64,000 nt of DNA, taken from positions 124,001 to 188,000 of the forward strand of contig NZ_JAMZEA010000018.1 of NCBI RefSeq assembly GCF_024172125.1. The letters run 5' to 3'. Shown here piece by piece: positions 35,878 to 44,744 of this stretch. The stretch's first letter is position 1. Each line of letters begins with the position of its first letter. The notes under the pieces were generated by a model, which ran no database searches, was not told the origin of the DNA, and saw only the letters and a program-made list of their open reading frames with translations. A program made the position numbers and the translations under genes. The DNA comes from Actinomadura rupiterrae (GTDB lineage: Bacteria; Actinomycetota; Actinomycetes; Streptosporangiales; Streptosporangiaceae).

Positions 35878-36845
35878 TATCTGCGGTTGAAGAACAGCAT
35901 GACCTCAAGGGCGGCGCGGATGTTGCCGGAGAGCATATCCACCAATGCCGGTCGCTGCCGGGCCGAAATGGCGGCGAACGCGTCCGCGAAGAACTCCCTG
36001 CGGCCGAGCGCGTCCGGCTGCTGGTGGAAGTCGCTCATCAGGTACGGACGGCACATCTCGTACAGCTGCCGGAAACCCGCGCTGTCGGACTGCCACCCGC
36101 CGGACTCGCCGTCGATGTCGTCCAGCGCGTGCCCGACCTCGTGCATCATCACGTCCGGCGTCGGGGACGGGCGGTCGCCGACGACGATCTTCCGGTCGCC
36201 GTACGCGCCCGCGCAGATGTCCCACGTGGCCCGGCCGGACGGCAGGGGACGGCCGCGCAGGTGCCCCATGTCGTCCAGGTGCGGGACGCCGCCGGGCCCG
36301 ACGTAGATTCCGGACAGGCCGTCGGCGAGTTTGCGCTTCAGCTCGTCCGGCAGCGACGCCAGGCTCTCCACGGCCCGGACGACCTCGGGCGACGGCGGCC
36401 CCTGGCGCGCGTCCCACTGCCGGTGCAGGACGTTCTCCAGGACGCCGCAGTGCCGCAGGCCGTCCAGCATCCGCGGACTGTCCGGCGGGCGCGGCGCCGC
36501 GCGCAGCGGGGCCGGCTCGTCGTCCAGCTCGAAGTCGCTCCACGAGTAGAGCTTCGCCGGCTGGTCGCCGCGCATCCGGTGCCGTCCGCCGGCGGCCGCC
36601 GGGTCCGGACCGGGGACGTCGCCCTCGGGCCGGGCGGCGTACGCGTCGTCCCGCCCGCCCTTGCGGAACTTGCCGAACCTGTCCCGCGGCTGGGCGCCCC
36701 GCGGCCGGATCTGCGCCGGCTCCGGGGTCTGCCAGGCACCCGAGTCCCGCGACCGCCCGGGGTCGGGCGGCGAGGGCGAGTACCGGGCGTCGCCGGCGCG
36801 CGACCCGCCTCCGGGGGACCGGCGATGGATGCCTTTGAACCGCAT
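35868..36845 (-). CDS. Zincin resembling anthrax lethal factor catalytic domain (ATLF-like)
   Basis: 325 residues. The first 100 or so are Pro/Arg/Gly-rich and disordered. The C-terminal half holds a zinc-protease motif MMHEVGHALDD (HExGH near residue 235) and, about 45 residues on, REFFADAFAAI, a likely third Glu ligand near residue 284. The spacing and the intervening FRQLYE strongly resemble ATLF domains, which occur in actinobacterial secreted or polymorphic-toxin proteins. No signal peptide or secretion signature is visible, so it may be cytosolic or use another route. GAGGAG precedes the ATG. The substrate is unknown, and other HExxH families remain possible. Confidence 0.6.
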   Translation of the reverse strand: MRFKGIHRRSPGGGSRAGDARYSPSPPDPGRSRDSGAWQTPEPAQIRPRGAQPRDRFGKFRKGGRDDAYAARPEGDVPGPDPAAAGGRHRMRGDQPAKLYSWSDFELDDEPAPLRAAPRPPDSPRMLDGLRHCGVLENVLHRQWDARQGPPSPEVVRAVESLASLPDELKRKLADGLSGIYVGPGGVPHLDDMGHLRGRPLPSGRATWDICAGAYGDRKIVVGDRPSPTPDVMMHEVGHALDDIDGESGGWQSDSAGFRQLYEMCRPYLMSDFHQQPDALGRREFFADAFAAISARQRPALVDMLSGNIRAALEVMLFFNRRYGI

Positions 36846-36947
36846 CGGGCTCCTCGCGTTCTCGGAACCCCGTGCGGGGCCTCCGGGCAGCGTAAGCCGT
36901 ATCCCGACACGCCGTCATCCCCCTGGGTCGAGGACTACCGTTGTCCC

Positions 36948-37256
36948 ATGGCCTATGCGCTGATCGCTGTCGTCCTCGTCGCGGGCTGGCTGTTCTGCCT
37001 GCTGGACATCCTCACCAGCGACGAACGCGAGGTTCGCCTCCTCCCGAAGTCGGTCTGGCTGCTCATCACCCTCCTCGGCTTCCTCCCCGGCGGCCTCCTC
37101 TGGCTGCTGGCCGGCCGCCCGCGCGGCCGGTCGATGGAATCGGTCCTGTGGCCTCCCGGTTCCCAGACCGTCCCGCACCCCGAGGCCCCCAAAGGCCCCG
37201 ACGACGACCCGGCCTTCCTCAACGCCCTCAACCGCCGCATCCACGGCGACGACTGA
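36948..37256 (+). CDS. PLDc_N domain membrane protein
   Basis: 102 residues with two helices: ALIAVVLVAGWLFCLLDIL and KSVWLLITLLGFLPGGLLWLL. The tail is cytoplasmic and Pro-rich, with FLNALNRRI at the end. The WLFCLLDI...SVWLLI...PGGLLWLLAGRP pattern matches the PLDc_N family, short integral membrane proteins common in actinobacteria whose role is unclear. It is divergent from the metalloprotease gene, with about 100 bp between the starts. Confidence 0.82.
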   Translation: MAYALIAVVLVAGWLFCLLDILTSDEREVRLLPKSVWLLITLLGFLPGGLLWLLAGRPRGRSMESVLWPPGSQTVPHPEAPKGPDDDPAFLNALNRRIHGDD

Positions 37257-37433
37257 CCCCCGCCCCGCGCCTCCTCCCGCACCGGACAACAAAGCCGAAC
37301 GCCACCGCCGAGGCCCCACGTCCGCACAGGGCGCCCTTGCGAACGCGAAAGATGCCAGGAGGGGGCCGCGCCCTCCCACGGCAAGCGGAGCAAGAGCCAC
37401 ACTCAGCCCGGCCGATGCGGCCAAGGCAGGACG

Positions 37434-37769
37434 CTAGGTGGGCCCGTGGTGGGTCTTGAGGTGGTCGCGGAGGTCCTGGTCCAGGCGTTCGACCGTGTTC
37501 GCCATCGGTCTGAGGGCGGCGAGGATCTCGTTGCGCAGGCCGTCGAACTTCGCGCTCATCTCGGCGCGGAGGCCGTCGATGCGGGCGTTGGTGCCGTCCA
37601 TCTTGGCGTCGAGCTCGCCGCGGGCACCGTCGATCTTCGTGTCGAGCCGGGTGGCGACGCCGTCGATGCGGGTGGTGAGTTCGGAGCGGATGAGGCCCAT
37701 CTGGCGGAAGATGACGCCGACGATCGCCACGGCGGCGGCGATGAGGGGCCAGATCTGAGCGAGATGCAT
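37434..37769 (-). CDS. Membrane-anchored coiled-coil protein, unknown
   Basis: 111 residues. One N-terminal membrane helix (IWPLIAAAVAIVGVIF) is followed by a long amphipathic region with an approximately 11-residue period: TRIDG, TRLDTKIDG, RGELDAKMDG, ARIDGLRAE, AKFDGLRNE. This suggests a right-handed or mixed coiled coil projecting into the cytoplasm. The ATG at 37769 follows AAAGGA; a GTG-type start at 37802 would add 11 polar residues. I do not recognise a named family; tail-anchored phage or envelope proteins can look alike. Confidence 0.6.
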   Translation of the reverse strand: MHLAQIWPLIAAAVAIVGVIFRQMGLIRSELTTRIDGVATRLDTKIDGARGELDAKMDGTNARIDGLRAEMSAKFDGLRNEILAALRPMANTVERLDQDLRDHLKTHHGPT

Positions 37770-37944
37770 GACTGTGATCCTTTCGTCACGGACTGTGCTC
37801 AAGCGATCATCCGGGACGGCGCGTGCTGATCACAAGTCGATGCGGAGCCTGTGGATAACTTCGCTCAGGCGGTGGGCAGCGGGTGTTCGCCAGGCGCGCG
37901 AAAGGGCGCCCTCCGGAAGCGGAGAGCGCCCTTTCGGTGGTGGG

Positions 37945-38928
37945 TCAGGCGTAGGAGTGGAGTCCCGAGAACATGTAGTTGACGCCGAAGAAGTTGAAGA
38001 TGAGGCAGGCGAAGGCGACCAGGGAGAGCAGGGCGGCCTTGCGGCCCTTCCAGCCGGCGGTGGCGCGGGCGTGGAGGTAGGCGGCGTAGGCGATCCAGGT
38101 GACGAAGGACCAGGTCTCCTTGGGGTCCCAGCCCCAGTAGCGGCCCCACGCCTGGTCGGCCCAGATGGCGCCCATGACGATGGCGGCCGTCCAGATCGGG
38201 AAGGCGAAGGTGGTGACGCGCAGGGAGAGGCGGTCGAGGGCGTCGATGGCCGGGACGCGGGACCAGAAGGAGTCCTCGGCGACGGGGCCGGCGGCCTCGC
38301 GGCGGGACTTCAGCAGGTAGAGGATCGTGGCCGCGCCCGCGACCGTGAAGGAGCCCGTCGCGATGATCGCGGCGGTGACGTGGATGGCGATCCAGTAGGA
38401 GTTCAGCGCCGGGGTGACCGGGCCGACCGCGTCGTAGAGCCAGATGTTCGCGACGCCCAGGGCGATGACGGCGGCGAACATGACGAAGGCGCCGAGGAAG
38501 CGGGCCTTGTACCGGGCCAGGACGACCAGGTAGGCGGTCACGGCGGCGAACGCGATGGCGGTGAGGAACTCGTACATGTTGCCCCACGGCCAGCGGTGCG
38601 CCGCGGTGCCTCGGGTCAGGATGACGCCGAGGTGGGACGCCCAGCCGAGCAGGTTCAGCACGACGGCGAGGCGGGCCCAGTCGATGTGCCGGCGGCCGTC
38701 GTCCTCGGGCTCGGCCGGAGCGGCGACCTCGGTGACCGTCTCCTCCGGGCCGTTCGCGCCGACCAGGACCTTCGCCTCGGCGCGGGCGGTCGCGGCGGCG
38801 GGACGTCGCTTCCGGCCGAAGCCGAGGTCGGCCGCGTAGGCGACCAGCGCGACGATGTACAGCACGACGGTGCTGACCATCAGCTTGTCGCTCAGGTTGG
38901 CGAGGTCGGCGGTATTCACCCTCGTCAC
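37945..38928 (-). CDS. ccsB: Cytochrome c biogenesis protein CcsB/ResC
   Basis: 327 residues, multi-helix membrane protein of the HemX/CcsA-type handling family. The haem-handling tryptophan-rich motif is WGWDPKETWSFVTWI, and conserved histidines lie in WASHLGVIL and SGLHSYA. With ResB it forms the system II haem exporter and cytochrome c synthetase. The GTG at 38928 overlaps the resB stop by 4 bases. It ends the operon. Confidence 0.93.
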   Translation of the reverse strand: MTRVNTADLANLSDKLMVSTVVLYIVALVAYAADLGFGRKRRPAAATARAEAKVLVGANGPEETVTEVAAPAEPEDDGRRHIDWARLAVVLNLLGWASHLGVILTRGTAAHRWPWGNMYEFLTAIAFAAVTAYLVVLARYKARFLGAFVMFAAVIALGVANIWLYDAVGPVTPALNSYWIAIHVTAAIIATGSFTVAGAATILYLLKSRREAAGPVAEDSFWSRVPAIDALDRLSLRVTTFAFPIWTAAIVMGAIWADQAWGRYWGWDPKETWSFVTWIAYAAYLHARATAGWKGRKAALLSLVAFACLIFNFFGVNYMFSGLHSYA

Positions 38929-40829
38929 TCCTTGTCAGAAGGGTCGTCGGTCGCCGACGTGGACGTCGCGGCCCCGGACTGTTCGGATGGTTCGCCGCCG
39001 GACGCGGCGTCCGGCGTGTGCTCCGGTTCGTCGGACGCGCCGTCCGACTCGTGCTCCGGTCCGCTGGACGCGGCGTCCGGCGTGTGCTCCGGTTCGCCGG
39101 AGGCCTCGGGCGGCGTGCCGCGCAGGGCGGTGACCACGTCGTCGAACTCCGGGGTCGGGTTCCCGAGCGTGAGCCCGCCGACATGCACCACGGTACGCCC
39201 GTCCTCCGCGGCGCTCGCACGGACCCACACCCTGCGCCGCCGGACGGTGAACGAGGTGATCACGCCGAGGATGGCGAGGACGGCCGCGACCAGCGCGGGC
39301 ATCCGGCCCGGGTCGTGGTTGACCGACAGGCTCGTCCACTCCTTGACGCCGTCGAAGGTGACCGAGCCGGAGCCGTCGGGGAGCTTGAAGGTCTCCCCCG
39401 GCTCCATCAGCTTCTCGCCGCCCTTGACCGGGTTCAGCGTCTTGCCGATGCCCTCCAGCTGGTACACCGACTGGGCGCCGCCGTTGTCGAGGCCGAGGTC
39501 GCCCTTGAAGCCGACGATCGAGATGACCGGGCGCAGCGCGGCGGGGAACTCCGAGACGATCTGCTTGCCGTCCGGGGTGGCGGTCGCGGTCGGCCAGAAG
39601 ATCGCGTAGAAGGCGAGCTGGGTGGGCTGCGCGTCCGGGGCCTTGATCACGCCCTCGGACTGCAGGGTGCGCGGGTTCTGCGGCAGGAACGGGACGGCGC
39701 CGCGGAACGCGATCTGGCCCTTGCCGTCCCGGACGGTGAACTGCGGCGCGTAGCCGTGGCCGAGCAGGTAGACCTTCGCGCCGCCGACCTCCAGCGGGTG
39801 GTTGACGCGCAGGTTGTAGCGCTTGGCCGGGCCGGTCGGCTTGTCGCGGTAGGTGATCGCGGCGTGGAAGTCGGTGGCCTGGCCGCGCTTCTCGCCCTTG
39901 AGCTCGTACTTGGCCTGGAAGTCGTCCAGGGTGATCGAGAAGGGCGACAGCTCGTTGGTGTCGAACATGCGGCCGGGCTTGAACTGGTCGTACTGGGCGA
40001 GCGTGTTCCCGAAGGACGAGCCCTCGCGGAGCAGGACGTCCCCGCGGTAGCCGAACAGGTTGCCGACGCCGAGCGAGAACAGCAGTCCGAGCAGCGCCAG
40101 GTGGAACAGCAGGTTGCCCAGCTCGCCCGCGTAGCCCTTCTCGGACGCGACGGAGCCCGTGCCGTCCGCGACCCGGAACCGGCGCTTCCTCAGCAGGGCC
40201 TTCGCCTCGGCGAGCACCTCGTCCGGCGTCCGGGACGTCTCGAACGTCGCGGTCTGCGGCAGCCGGGTAAGGTTGCGCGGCGCCGCGGGCGGCTGCGCGC
40301 GCATCGCCTGGAAGTGCTTGACCAGCCGCGGCAGGACGCACCCCGCGAGCGACACGAACAGCAGGATGTAGATCGCCGCGAACCAGGGCGCGGAGAACAC
40401 GTTGAACAGGGAGAACTTGTCGAGCCACGGCGCGAGCGCCTTGTGCTGCTGGAAGTAGCGGTCGACCTTCTCCGGCGCCTGCCCGCGCTGCGGCAGGAAC
40501 GAGCTCGGGATCGCGCCGAGCGCCACCAGGAACAGCAGGACGAGGGCGGTGCGCATGGTGGTGAGCTGCCGCCACGCCCAGCGCAGCCAGCCGAGCGGTC
40601 CGATCCCCTTCGGGCGCGGCCCGTCGGCGGCGGGCGTCCGTGCGGCCGGGGCGGCGGTCGCCGCCTCCTCGACCTCGTCGGCCCGACCGGCCTCGGCCGT
40701 CGTGTCGACCTCGGCCGTCGTGTCGACCTCGGCCGTCGTGTCGACCTCGGTCGGCTTGTCGGCTTCGGTCGGCTTGTCGGCTTCGCCCTGGTCGGACGCC
40801 TTGTCGCGCTCAGTGTCAGTGTCGGCCAT
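38925..40829 (-). CDS. resB: Cytochrome c biogenesis protein ResB
   Basis: 634 residues. The ResB core has LRWAWRQLTTMRTALVLLFLVALGAIPSSFLPQRG-type helices near residue 85, LLFHLALLGLLFSLGVGNLFGYRG, a large extracytoplasmic domain and a final helix near 515. Both termini carry extra acidic, repetitive segments: an N-terminal T-E-V-D-T-T-A repeat and a C-terminal E-P-E-H-T-P-D-A-A-S repeat. These are beyond the normal core and appear disordered. It delivers and ligates haem to apocytochrome c together with CcsB. Confidence 0.92.
   Translation of the reverse strand: MADTDTERDKASDQGEADKPTEADKPTEVDTTAEVDTTAEVDTTAEAGRADEVEEAATAAPAARTPAADGPRPKGIGPLGWLRWAWRQLTTMRTALVLLFLVALGAIPSSFLPQRGQAPEKVDRYFQQHKALAPWLDKFSLFNVFSAPWFAAIYILLFVSLAGCVLPRLVKHFQAMRAQPPAAPRNLTRLPQTATFETSRTPDEVLAEAKALLRKRRFRVADGTGSVASEKGYAGELGNLLFHLALLGLLFSLGVGNLFGYRGDVLLREGSSFGNTLAQYDQFKPGRMFDTNELSPFSITLDDFQAKYELKGEKRGQATDFHAAITYRDKPTGPAKRYNLRVNHPLEVGGAKVYLLGHGYAPQFTVRDGKGQIAFRGAVPFLPQNPRTLQSEGVIKAPDAQPTQLAFYAIFWPTATATPDGKQIVSEFPAALRPVISIVGFKGDLGLDNGGAQSVYQLEGIGKTLNPVKGGEKLMEPGETFKLPDGSGSVTFDGVKEWTSLSVNHDPGRMPALVAAVLAILGVITSFTVRRRRVWVRASAAEDGRTVVHVGGLTLGNPTPEFDDVVTALRGTPPEASGEPEHTPDAASSGPEHESDGASDEPEHTPDAASGGEPSEQSGAATSTSATDDPSDKE
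40683..40791 (-). repeat. In-frame 18-bp repeats in resB
   Basis: CTCGGCCGTCGTGTCGAC occurs three times in succession and a related 18-bp unit TTCGGTCGGCTTGTCGGC twice. They encode hexapeptide-type acidic repeats at the ResB N-terminus. The 18-bp period matches that of the DUF397 gene repeats. Confidence 0.85.
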
Positions 40830-40835
40830 GGCTCA

Positions 40836-41588
40836 TCAAATCGGGGTCTCGAAGCCGCCGATGAACGACTTCATCTGGATGGTCATCTCGTTCCAGAGCC
40901 CGGTCACCAGCGCGATTCCGATCAGCACCAGCATCCCGCCGCCGACCCGCATGACCAGCGCGTAGTGCCGCTTGACGGCGGCGAACGCGCCTAGCGCCCG
41001 GCGGTAGGCGAGCGCGGTGAGCAGGAACGGCAGGCCCAACCCGACACAGTAGGCCACCGACAGCAGCGCCCCGCGGGACGAGCTGGCCTCGGTGATCGCC
41101 AGGGACTGGACGGCGGCGAGCGTCGGGCCGATGCACGGCGTCCAGCCGAGGCCGAAGATCACGCCGAGCAGCGGCGCGCCGGCGAGGCCCGCGGCGGGCA
41201 CCCGGCCCGACTTCAGGGTCCGCTGGAGGCCGGGGATGAAGCCCATGAACGCCAGCCCGAACACGATCGTCATGACGCCGAGGACGCGCTGGATCGTGGT
41301 CTGGTACTCCAGCATCCAGCGGCCGAAGCCGCCCGCGACCGCGCCCATGCTGACGAACACGAAGGTGAACCCGCCGACGAACAGCGCGACGCCGCCGAGC
41401 AGCCGGCCGCGCCGCTGCTCGGCGAGGTCGGCGCCGGTCATCCCGGTCACGTAGGACAGGTAGCCGGGGACGAGCGGCAGCACGCACGGCGACACGAACG
41501 ACACCAGCCCGGCGAGCGCGGCCAGCGGCGCCGCCGCCAGCAGCGAGCCGCTGGTGACGGTCGTCTCGGTGTTCACCGCCGCGAGCAT
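40836..41588 (-). CDS. ccdA: Thiol-disulfide interchange membrane protein CcdA
   Basis: 250 residues, six helices. The reactive pair is FVSPCVLPLVPGYLSYV and GWTPCIGPTL, the standard CcdA/DsbD-beta cysteines that carry electrons from cytoplasmic thioredoxin to ResA outside. The ATG overlaps the resA stop as TGATG. Length and motifs are normal. Confidence 0.93.
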   Translation of the reverse strand: MLAAVNTETTVTSGSLLAAAPLAALAGLVSFVSPCVLPLVPGYLSYVTGMTGADLAEQRRGRLLGGVALFVGGFTFVFVSMGAVAGGFGRWMLEYQTTIQRVLGVMTIVFGLAFMGFIPGLQRTLKSGRVPAAGLAGAPLLGVIFGLGWTPCIGPTLAAVQSLAITEASSSRGALLSVAYCVGLGLPFLLTALAYRRALGAFAAVKRHYALVMRVGGGMLVLIGIALVTGLWNEMTIQMKSFIGGFETPI

Positions 41589-42166
41589 CACTTCTCCGCG
41601 AGCACCTTGGTCACGACGGGGTTCAGCGTGGAGAACGTCGTGGCGCCGAGCATCCGCGCCGCGACCCGGCCCTGCCGGTCGAGGACCAGCGTGGTCGGGA
41701 TCGCGTTCGGCGGGACGTCCTTGAAGGCGAGGCCGACGCGGCCGTCCCCGTCGAACAGGCTCGGGAAGGACACCTTGAACCGGCGCTCGAAGGCGAGCGC
41801 GTTGTCCTTGTCGTCCTTGAAGTTGACGCCGAGGAACTCGACGCCGCTGTTCTTGTTCTGCTGGTAGACCTGCTCCAGCGACGGGGCCTCGCCCCGGCAG
41901 GGCGCGCACCAGGACGCCCAGAAGTTCACCACGACGACCTTGCCGCGCAGGTCGGACAGCTTGACCTGCCTGCCTTCGAGGGTGCTCCCCTCGGCGGACG
42001 GCGCGGCATGGCGCCCGGTGGACGCCACCTCCTGGACCTTGCCGTTGCCCGCGATGAACCGGTTGTCGCCGCCGCTCGGGCCGCCGGTGCCGCCGCCCGC
42101 GCAACCGGCGAGCAGCACCACCGAGGACGCCGCGACGGCGCAGACGAGGGAGATCCGGGGGCTCAA
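41588..42166 (-). CDS. resA: Thioredoxin-like lipoprotein ResA
   Basis: 192 residues. A lipoprotein signal with the lipobox LLAGC leads to a TlpA/ResA-type domain with WASWCAPCRGE (CxxC) and VVNFWASWC. It reduces the CxxCH cysteines of apocytochrome c. The start is a TTG at 42166 after GGAGGG. It follows the phosphatase gene by 45 bp and overlaps ccdA, forming one operon. Confidence 0.92.
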   Translation of the reverse strand: MSPRISLVCAVAASSVVLLAGCAGGGTGGPSGGDNRFIAGNGKVQEVASTGRHAAPSAEGSTLEGRQVKLSDLRGKVVVVNFWASWCAPCRGEAPSLEQVYQQNKNSGVEFLGVNFKDDKDNALAFERRFKVSFPSLFDGDGRVGLAFKDVPPNAIPTTLVLDRQGRVAARMLGATTFSTLNPVVTKVLAEK

Positions 42167-42211
42167 CGCACCCTCCTACTACAAGACGTAGTACTCAATG
42201 TACCGACCGGG

Positions 42212-42850
42212 TCAGGCGCCCGCGACACCGGTCCCCCGGCCGATGCCCGCGGCGGGCTCGGCATAGGACGTCCCGACCAGCCGGGAGCCCTCGAACTCCA
42301 GGCTGGTGACGCTGGCGAGGTTGCACTCGCGCCTGCCGGGGTGGTGCCACAGCCTGCGGTGCTCGGCGTGCAGGCGCAGGATCCAGATGGGCAGCTGGTG
42401 GCTCACCAGGACGGCCTCGTGCCCGGACGCGGCGTCCCGCGCGGCGATCACCGCAGATCGCATGCGGCGGGCGATCTCGGTGTAAGGCTCACCCCAGGAC
42501 GGCCGGAACGGGTTCCACAGGTAGCGCCAGTGCTCCGGCCGCCGCAGGCTGCCCGCGCCGGCGCCGAACGTCAGGCCCTCGAAGTGGTTGTCCGCCTCGA
42601 TCAGCCGATCGTCCACGGTGACCGGCAGCTCGAACGCGTCCACCAGCGGGGCCGCCGTCTCCAGCGCGCGCTGCATGGGCGAGGAGTACAGCGCGGTCAC
42701 GTCGCGCCCCTCGAACCACTTGGCCGAGGCGCGCGCCATCTCGTTCCCGTCCTCGCTCAGGCGGAAACCGGGCAGCCGGCCGTACAGGACCCCGTCAGGA
42801 TTGTGCACCTCACCGTGCCGCAGCAGGTGAACGATCGTCTTTTCACTCAT
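42212..42850 (-). CDS. Histidine phosphatase (phosphoglycerate mutase-like)
   Basis: 212 residues. HLLRHGEVHNPDG holds the catalytic RHG motif, and HEAVLVSHQLPIW supplies the second His. It belongs to the histidine phosphatase superfamily. In actinobacteria a gene of this kind is routinely found at the head of the resA-ccdA-resB-ccsB operon, often after hemL, but its substrate is unknown. Here hemL lies about 8.3 kb away. Confidence 0.9.
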   Translation of the reverse strand: MSEKTIVHLLRHGEVHNPDGVLYGRLPGFRLSEDGNEMARASAKWFEGRDVTALYSSPMQRALETAAPLVDAFELPVTVDDRLIEADNHFEGLTFGAGAGSLRRPEHWRYLWNPFRPSWGEPYTEIARRMRSAVIAARDAASGHEAVLVSHQLPIWILRLHAEHRRLWHHPGRRECNLASVTSLEFEGSRLVGTSYAEPAAGIGRGTGVAGA

Positions 42851-43009
42851 CGCGTCGCCAGGCTACCCGCCCGGCGGCGGCCCCCCGCCCCGCCCCCTCG
42901 TCCCCAGGCGCGCCGCCCTCTCCCCCGGCCGGCCGCCCTTCGCCAGGGCTGTCAACCGGCGGCGCCCCTCGCGCGTCAAGATCGCGTCACTCCGACCGAA
43001 AGGCCCGCC

Positions 43010-44095
43010 ATGCCGCGTCCCCTGCCCCTGGCAGCCGCCCTGACCGCCACCGCCCTCGCGGCTGTCACGGCCTCCCCCGCGTCCGCCGCCACGTCCCACT
43101 GGAAACTCACCTACGACATCAACGCCTCCCGCACCCTCGGGAACGTGAGCAACGGCCTGGCGTCCGTCGCGGCGCTGGGCCCGCGCGACGTCTGGCTCGC
43201 CGGTAGCTGGGACAACGTCGCGAGGGACTTCTCGGCGATCCAGCACTTCGACGGGCGCCGCTGGAGGAACACGCCGCTGCCCGCCGCGCTGACCTCGAAG
43301 CGGAACACCGAGAGCGGGGTCGACGAGGTGTCCGCGTCGTCCTCGGGCAATGTCTGGGCGTTCGCGTCGACCGCGACCAACGCCGACGGGCGCATGGTGC
43401 ACGCGCTGCGCTGGAACGGCCGGGCCTGGACGGTCCAGCACACCTGGAAGCGCGAGACGAGCCTGTTCACCGGCGTCACCTTCGGCGCGAAGGACACCTG
43501 GGCGTTCGGCGACGGCGGGCTGGGCGCCTGGCACTTCAACGGCTCGACCTGGCGGAAGGTGCCGACGCCCGGCACGATCGAGCAGGTCAGCGGGGTCTCG
43601 TCCAAGAACATCTGGGCCACGACCGGGAGGTCCGTGCTGCACTACGACGGCCGGACGTGGCGGGCCGTCAAGATCGGTTCGGGCGCGCTCGACATCCGCG
43701 CGGTGAGCGCGCGGACGGCGAGCGACGTGTGGGCGGTCGGCGGCGTCCGGTCCGGGACGACCGAGACGCCGGTGGCGTTCCACTGGAACGGACGGTCCTG
43801 GACGAAGTACGCGGGTCCGCGCGGGAAGTCCGCCAAGGCCCCGCTCGTGGCCGCCGTGGCGGACGGACGCGGCGGAGCCTGGCTCTCGCGGAGCTCCACG
43901 GTCGGCGGCACCGACCTGTTCCATCTGGTCAAGGGCAAGTGGGTGGCGCAGTCGCCGCCCAAGCACCGGCTGGGCCGCCCGTACTTCCGCACGCTCGCGG
44001 CGATCCCCCACTCTCCGGCGCTCTGGGCGATCGGCGTGATCGAGTACGGGCCCGCGCCGTTCTACGACACGGTCGTCTACAGCGGGACGCGCTGA
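43010..44095 (+). CDS. Secreted propeller-like repeat protein (paralogue 1)
   Basis: 361 residues. The signal peptide is residues 1-26, with AAALTATALAAVTASPASAA and cleavage after AAT or similar. The rest is about six repeats of a module of about 50 residues with S-x-x-DVWA-x-G then H-W-N-G-R-x-W. This is the pattern of beta-propeller-type repeats found in actinobacterial secreted proteins. The role is unknown; surface adhesion or ligand binding is speculative. AAAGG precedes the ATG by 6 bases. A paralogue lies at 44745-45794. Confidence 0.8.
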   Translation: MPRPLPLAAALTATALAAVTASPASAATSHWKLTYDINASRTLGNVSNGLASVAALGPRDVWLAGSWDNVARDFSAIQHFDGRRWRNTPLPAALTSKRNTESGVDEVSASSSGNVWAFASTATNADGRMVHALRWNGRAWTVQHTWKRETSLFTGVTFGAKDTWAFGDGGLGAWHFNGSTWRKVPTPGTIEQVSGVSSKNIWATTGRSVLHYDGRTWRAVKIGSGALDIRAVSARTASDVWAVGGVRSGTTETPVAFHWNGRSWTKYAGPRGKSAKAPLVAAVADGRGGAWLSRSSTVGGTDLFHLVKGKWVAQSPPKHRLGRPYFRTLAAIPHSPALWAIGVIEYGPAPFYDTVVYSGTR

Positions 44096-44129
44096 ACCTC
44101 GGCTAGAGGCGCTGAACCTCGGCTAGAGG
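44090..44129 (+). repeat. Perfect 20-bp tandem duplication spanning two stop codons
   Basis: CGCTGAACCTCGGCTAGAGG at 44090-44109 is repeated exactly at 44110-44129. It contains the TGA of the plus-strand secreted gene and, in the second copy, the CTA that is the stop of the minus-strand ATPase gene. The duplication thus sits at a convergent gene end. Confidence 0.95.
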
Positions 44130-44521
44130 GAGAGTTCGAACCAGGTGTGGAGGCTTCCGGACGGGTCGGCGGTGTAGCCGAAGCGGTCGGCCATGGCCTC
44201 GATGAGGACGATGCCGTAGCCGTTGTCGCGGGGTTCGTCGCCTTCGCGCCTGGTGGGGAGGGTGGCGGCGCCGTCGTCCACGATCTCGCAATGCAGGACG
44301 CCGTGCCTGTCATGCAGGGCGAGGGTGAAGCTGCCGCCGTCGCGCGAGCGGGAGTGCCGGACGCTGTTGGTGCACGCCTCGGAGACGAGGAGCTCGGCGG
44401 TGTCGCAGCGCGGATCGTCCGCCAGCTCGTGCCGGACGAACTCCCGCGCGAGCGCCACGCTGGACGCCACGGCGTTCAGCTCGACCGCACCGATGAGCTC
44501 TCCGACCTCGGTTCCCGACAT
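44123..44521 (-). CDS. Anti-sigma-factor-type ATP-binding protein (HATPase_c_2)
   Basis: 132 residues with the GHKL/HATPase fold of SpoIIAB/RsbW-like regulators. ELLVSEACTNSVRHS is the N box, CEIVDDGAATLP the G1 box, and DNGYGIVLIEAMADRFGY the later ATP-binding loop. Such single-domain ATPases bind anti-anti-sigma or sigma factors in actinomycetes. The ATG at 44521 follows GGGGGTG; a longer frame to 44590 exists. No partner gene is adjacent. It sits between the two propeller paralogues, on the opposite strand. Confidence 0.85.
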   Translation of the reverse strand: MSGTEVGELIGAVELNAVASSVALAREFVRHELADDPRCDTAELLVSEACTNSVRHSRSRDGGSFTLALHDRHGVLHCEIVDDGAATLPTRREGDEPRDNGYGIVLIEAMADRFGYTADPSGSLHTWFELSL

Positions 44522-44744
44522 GGCGCACCCCCGCCCCCGCTGACGCTTCGTACCCACACTGAACAGCGCCGACTCCAACCCCACTGTCACACAAGATAGG
44601 ACGAATCGGGCATCACCCCCGCCGCCGGGGCCCCTCCAAGGGACCCCGGCGGCCGCCCGAAGCCCGCACCCCCCCCCGGCCAGGACGGGACGTCGAGAAG
44701 ATCATCCCGGCGCCCCGTCCCCACGGCCACGAAGAAAGGCCGCA

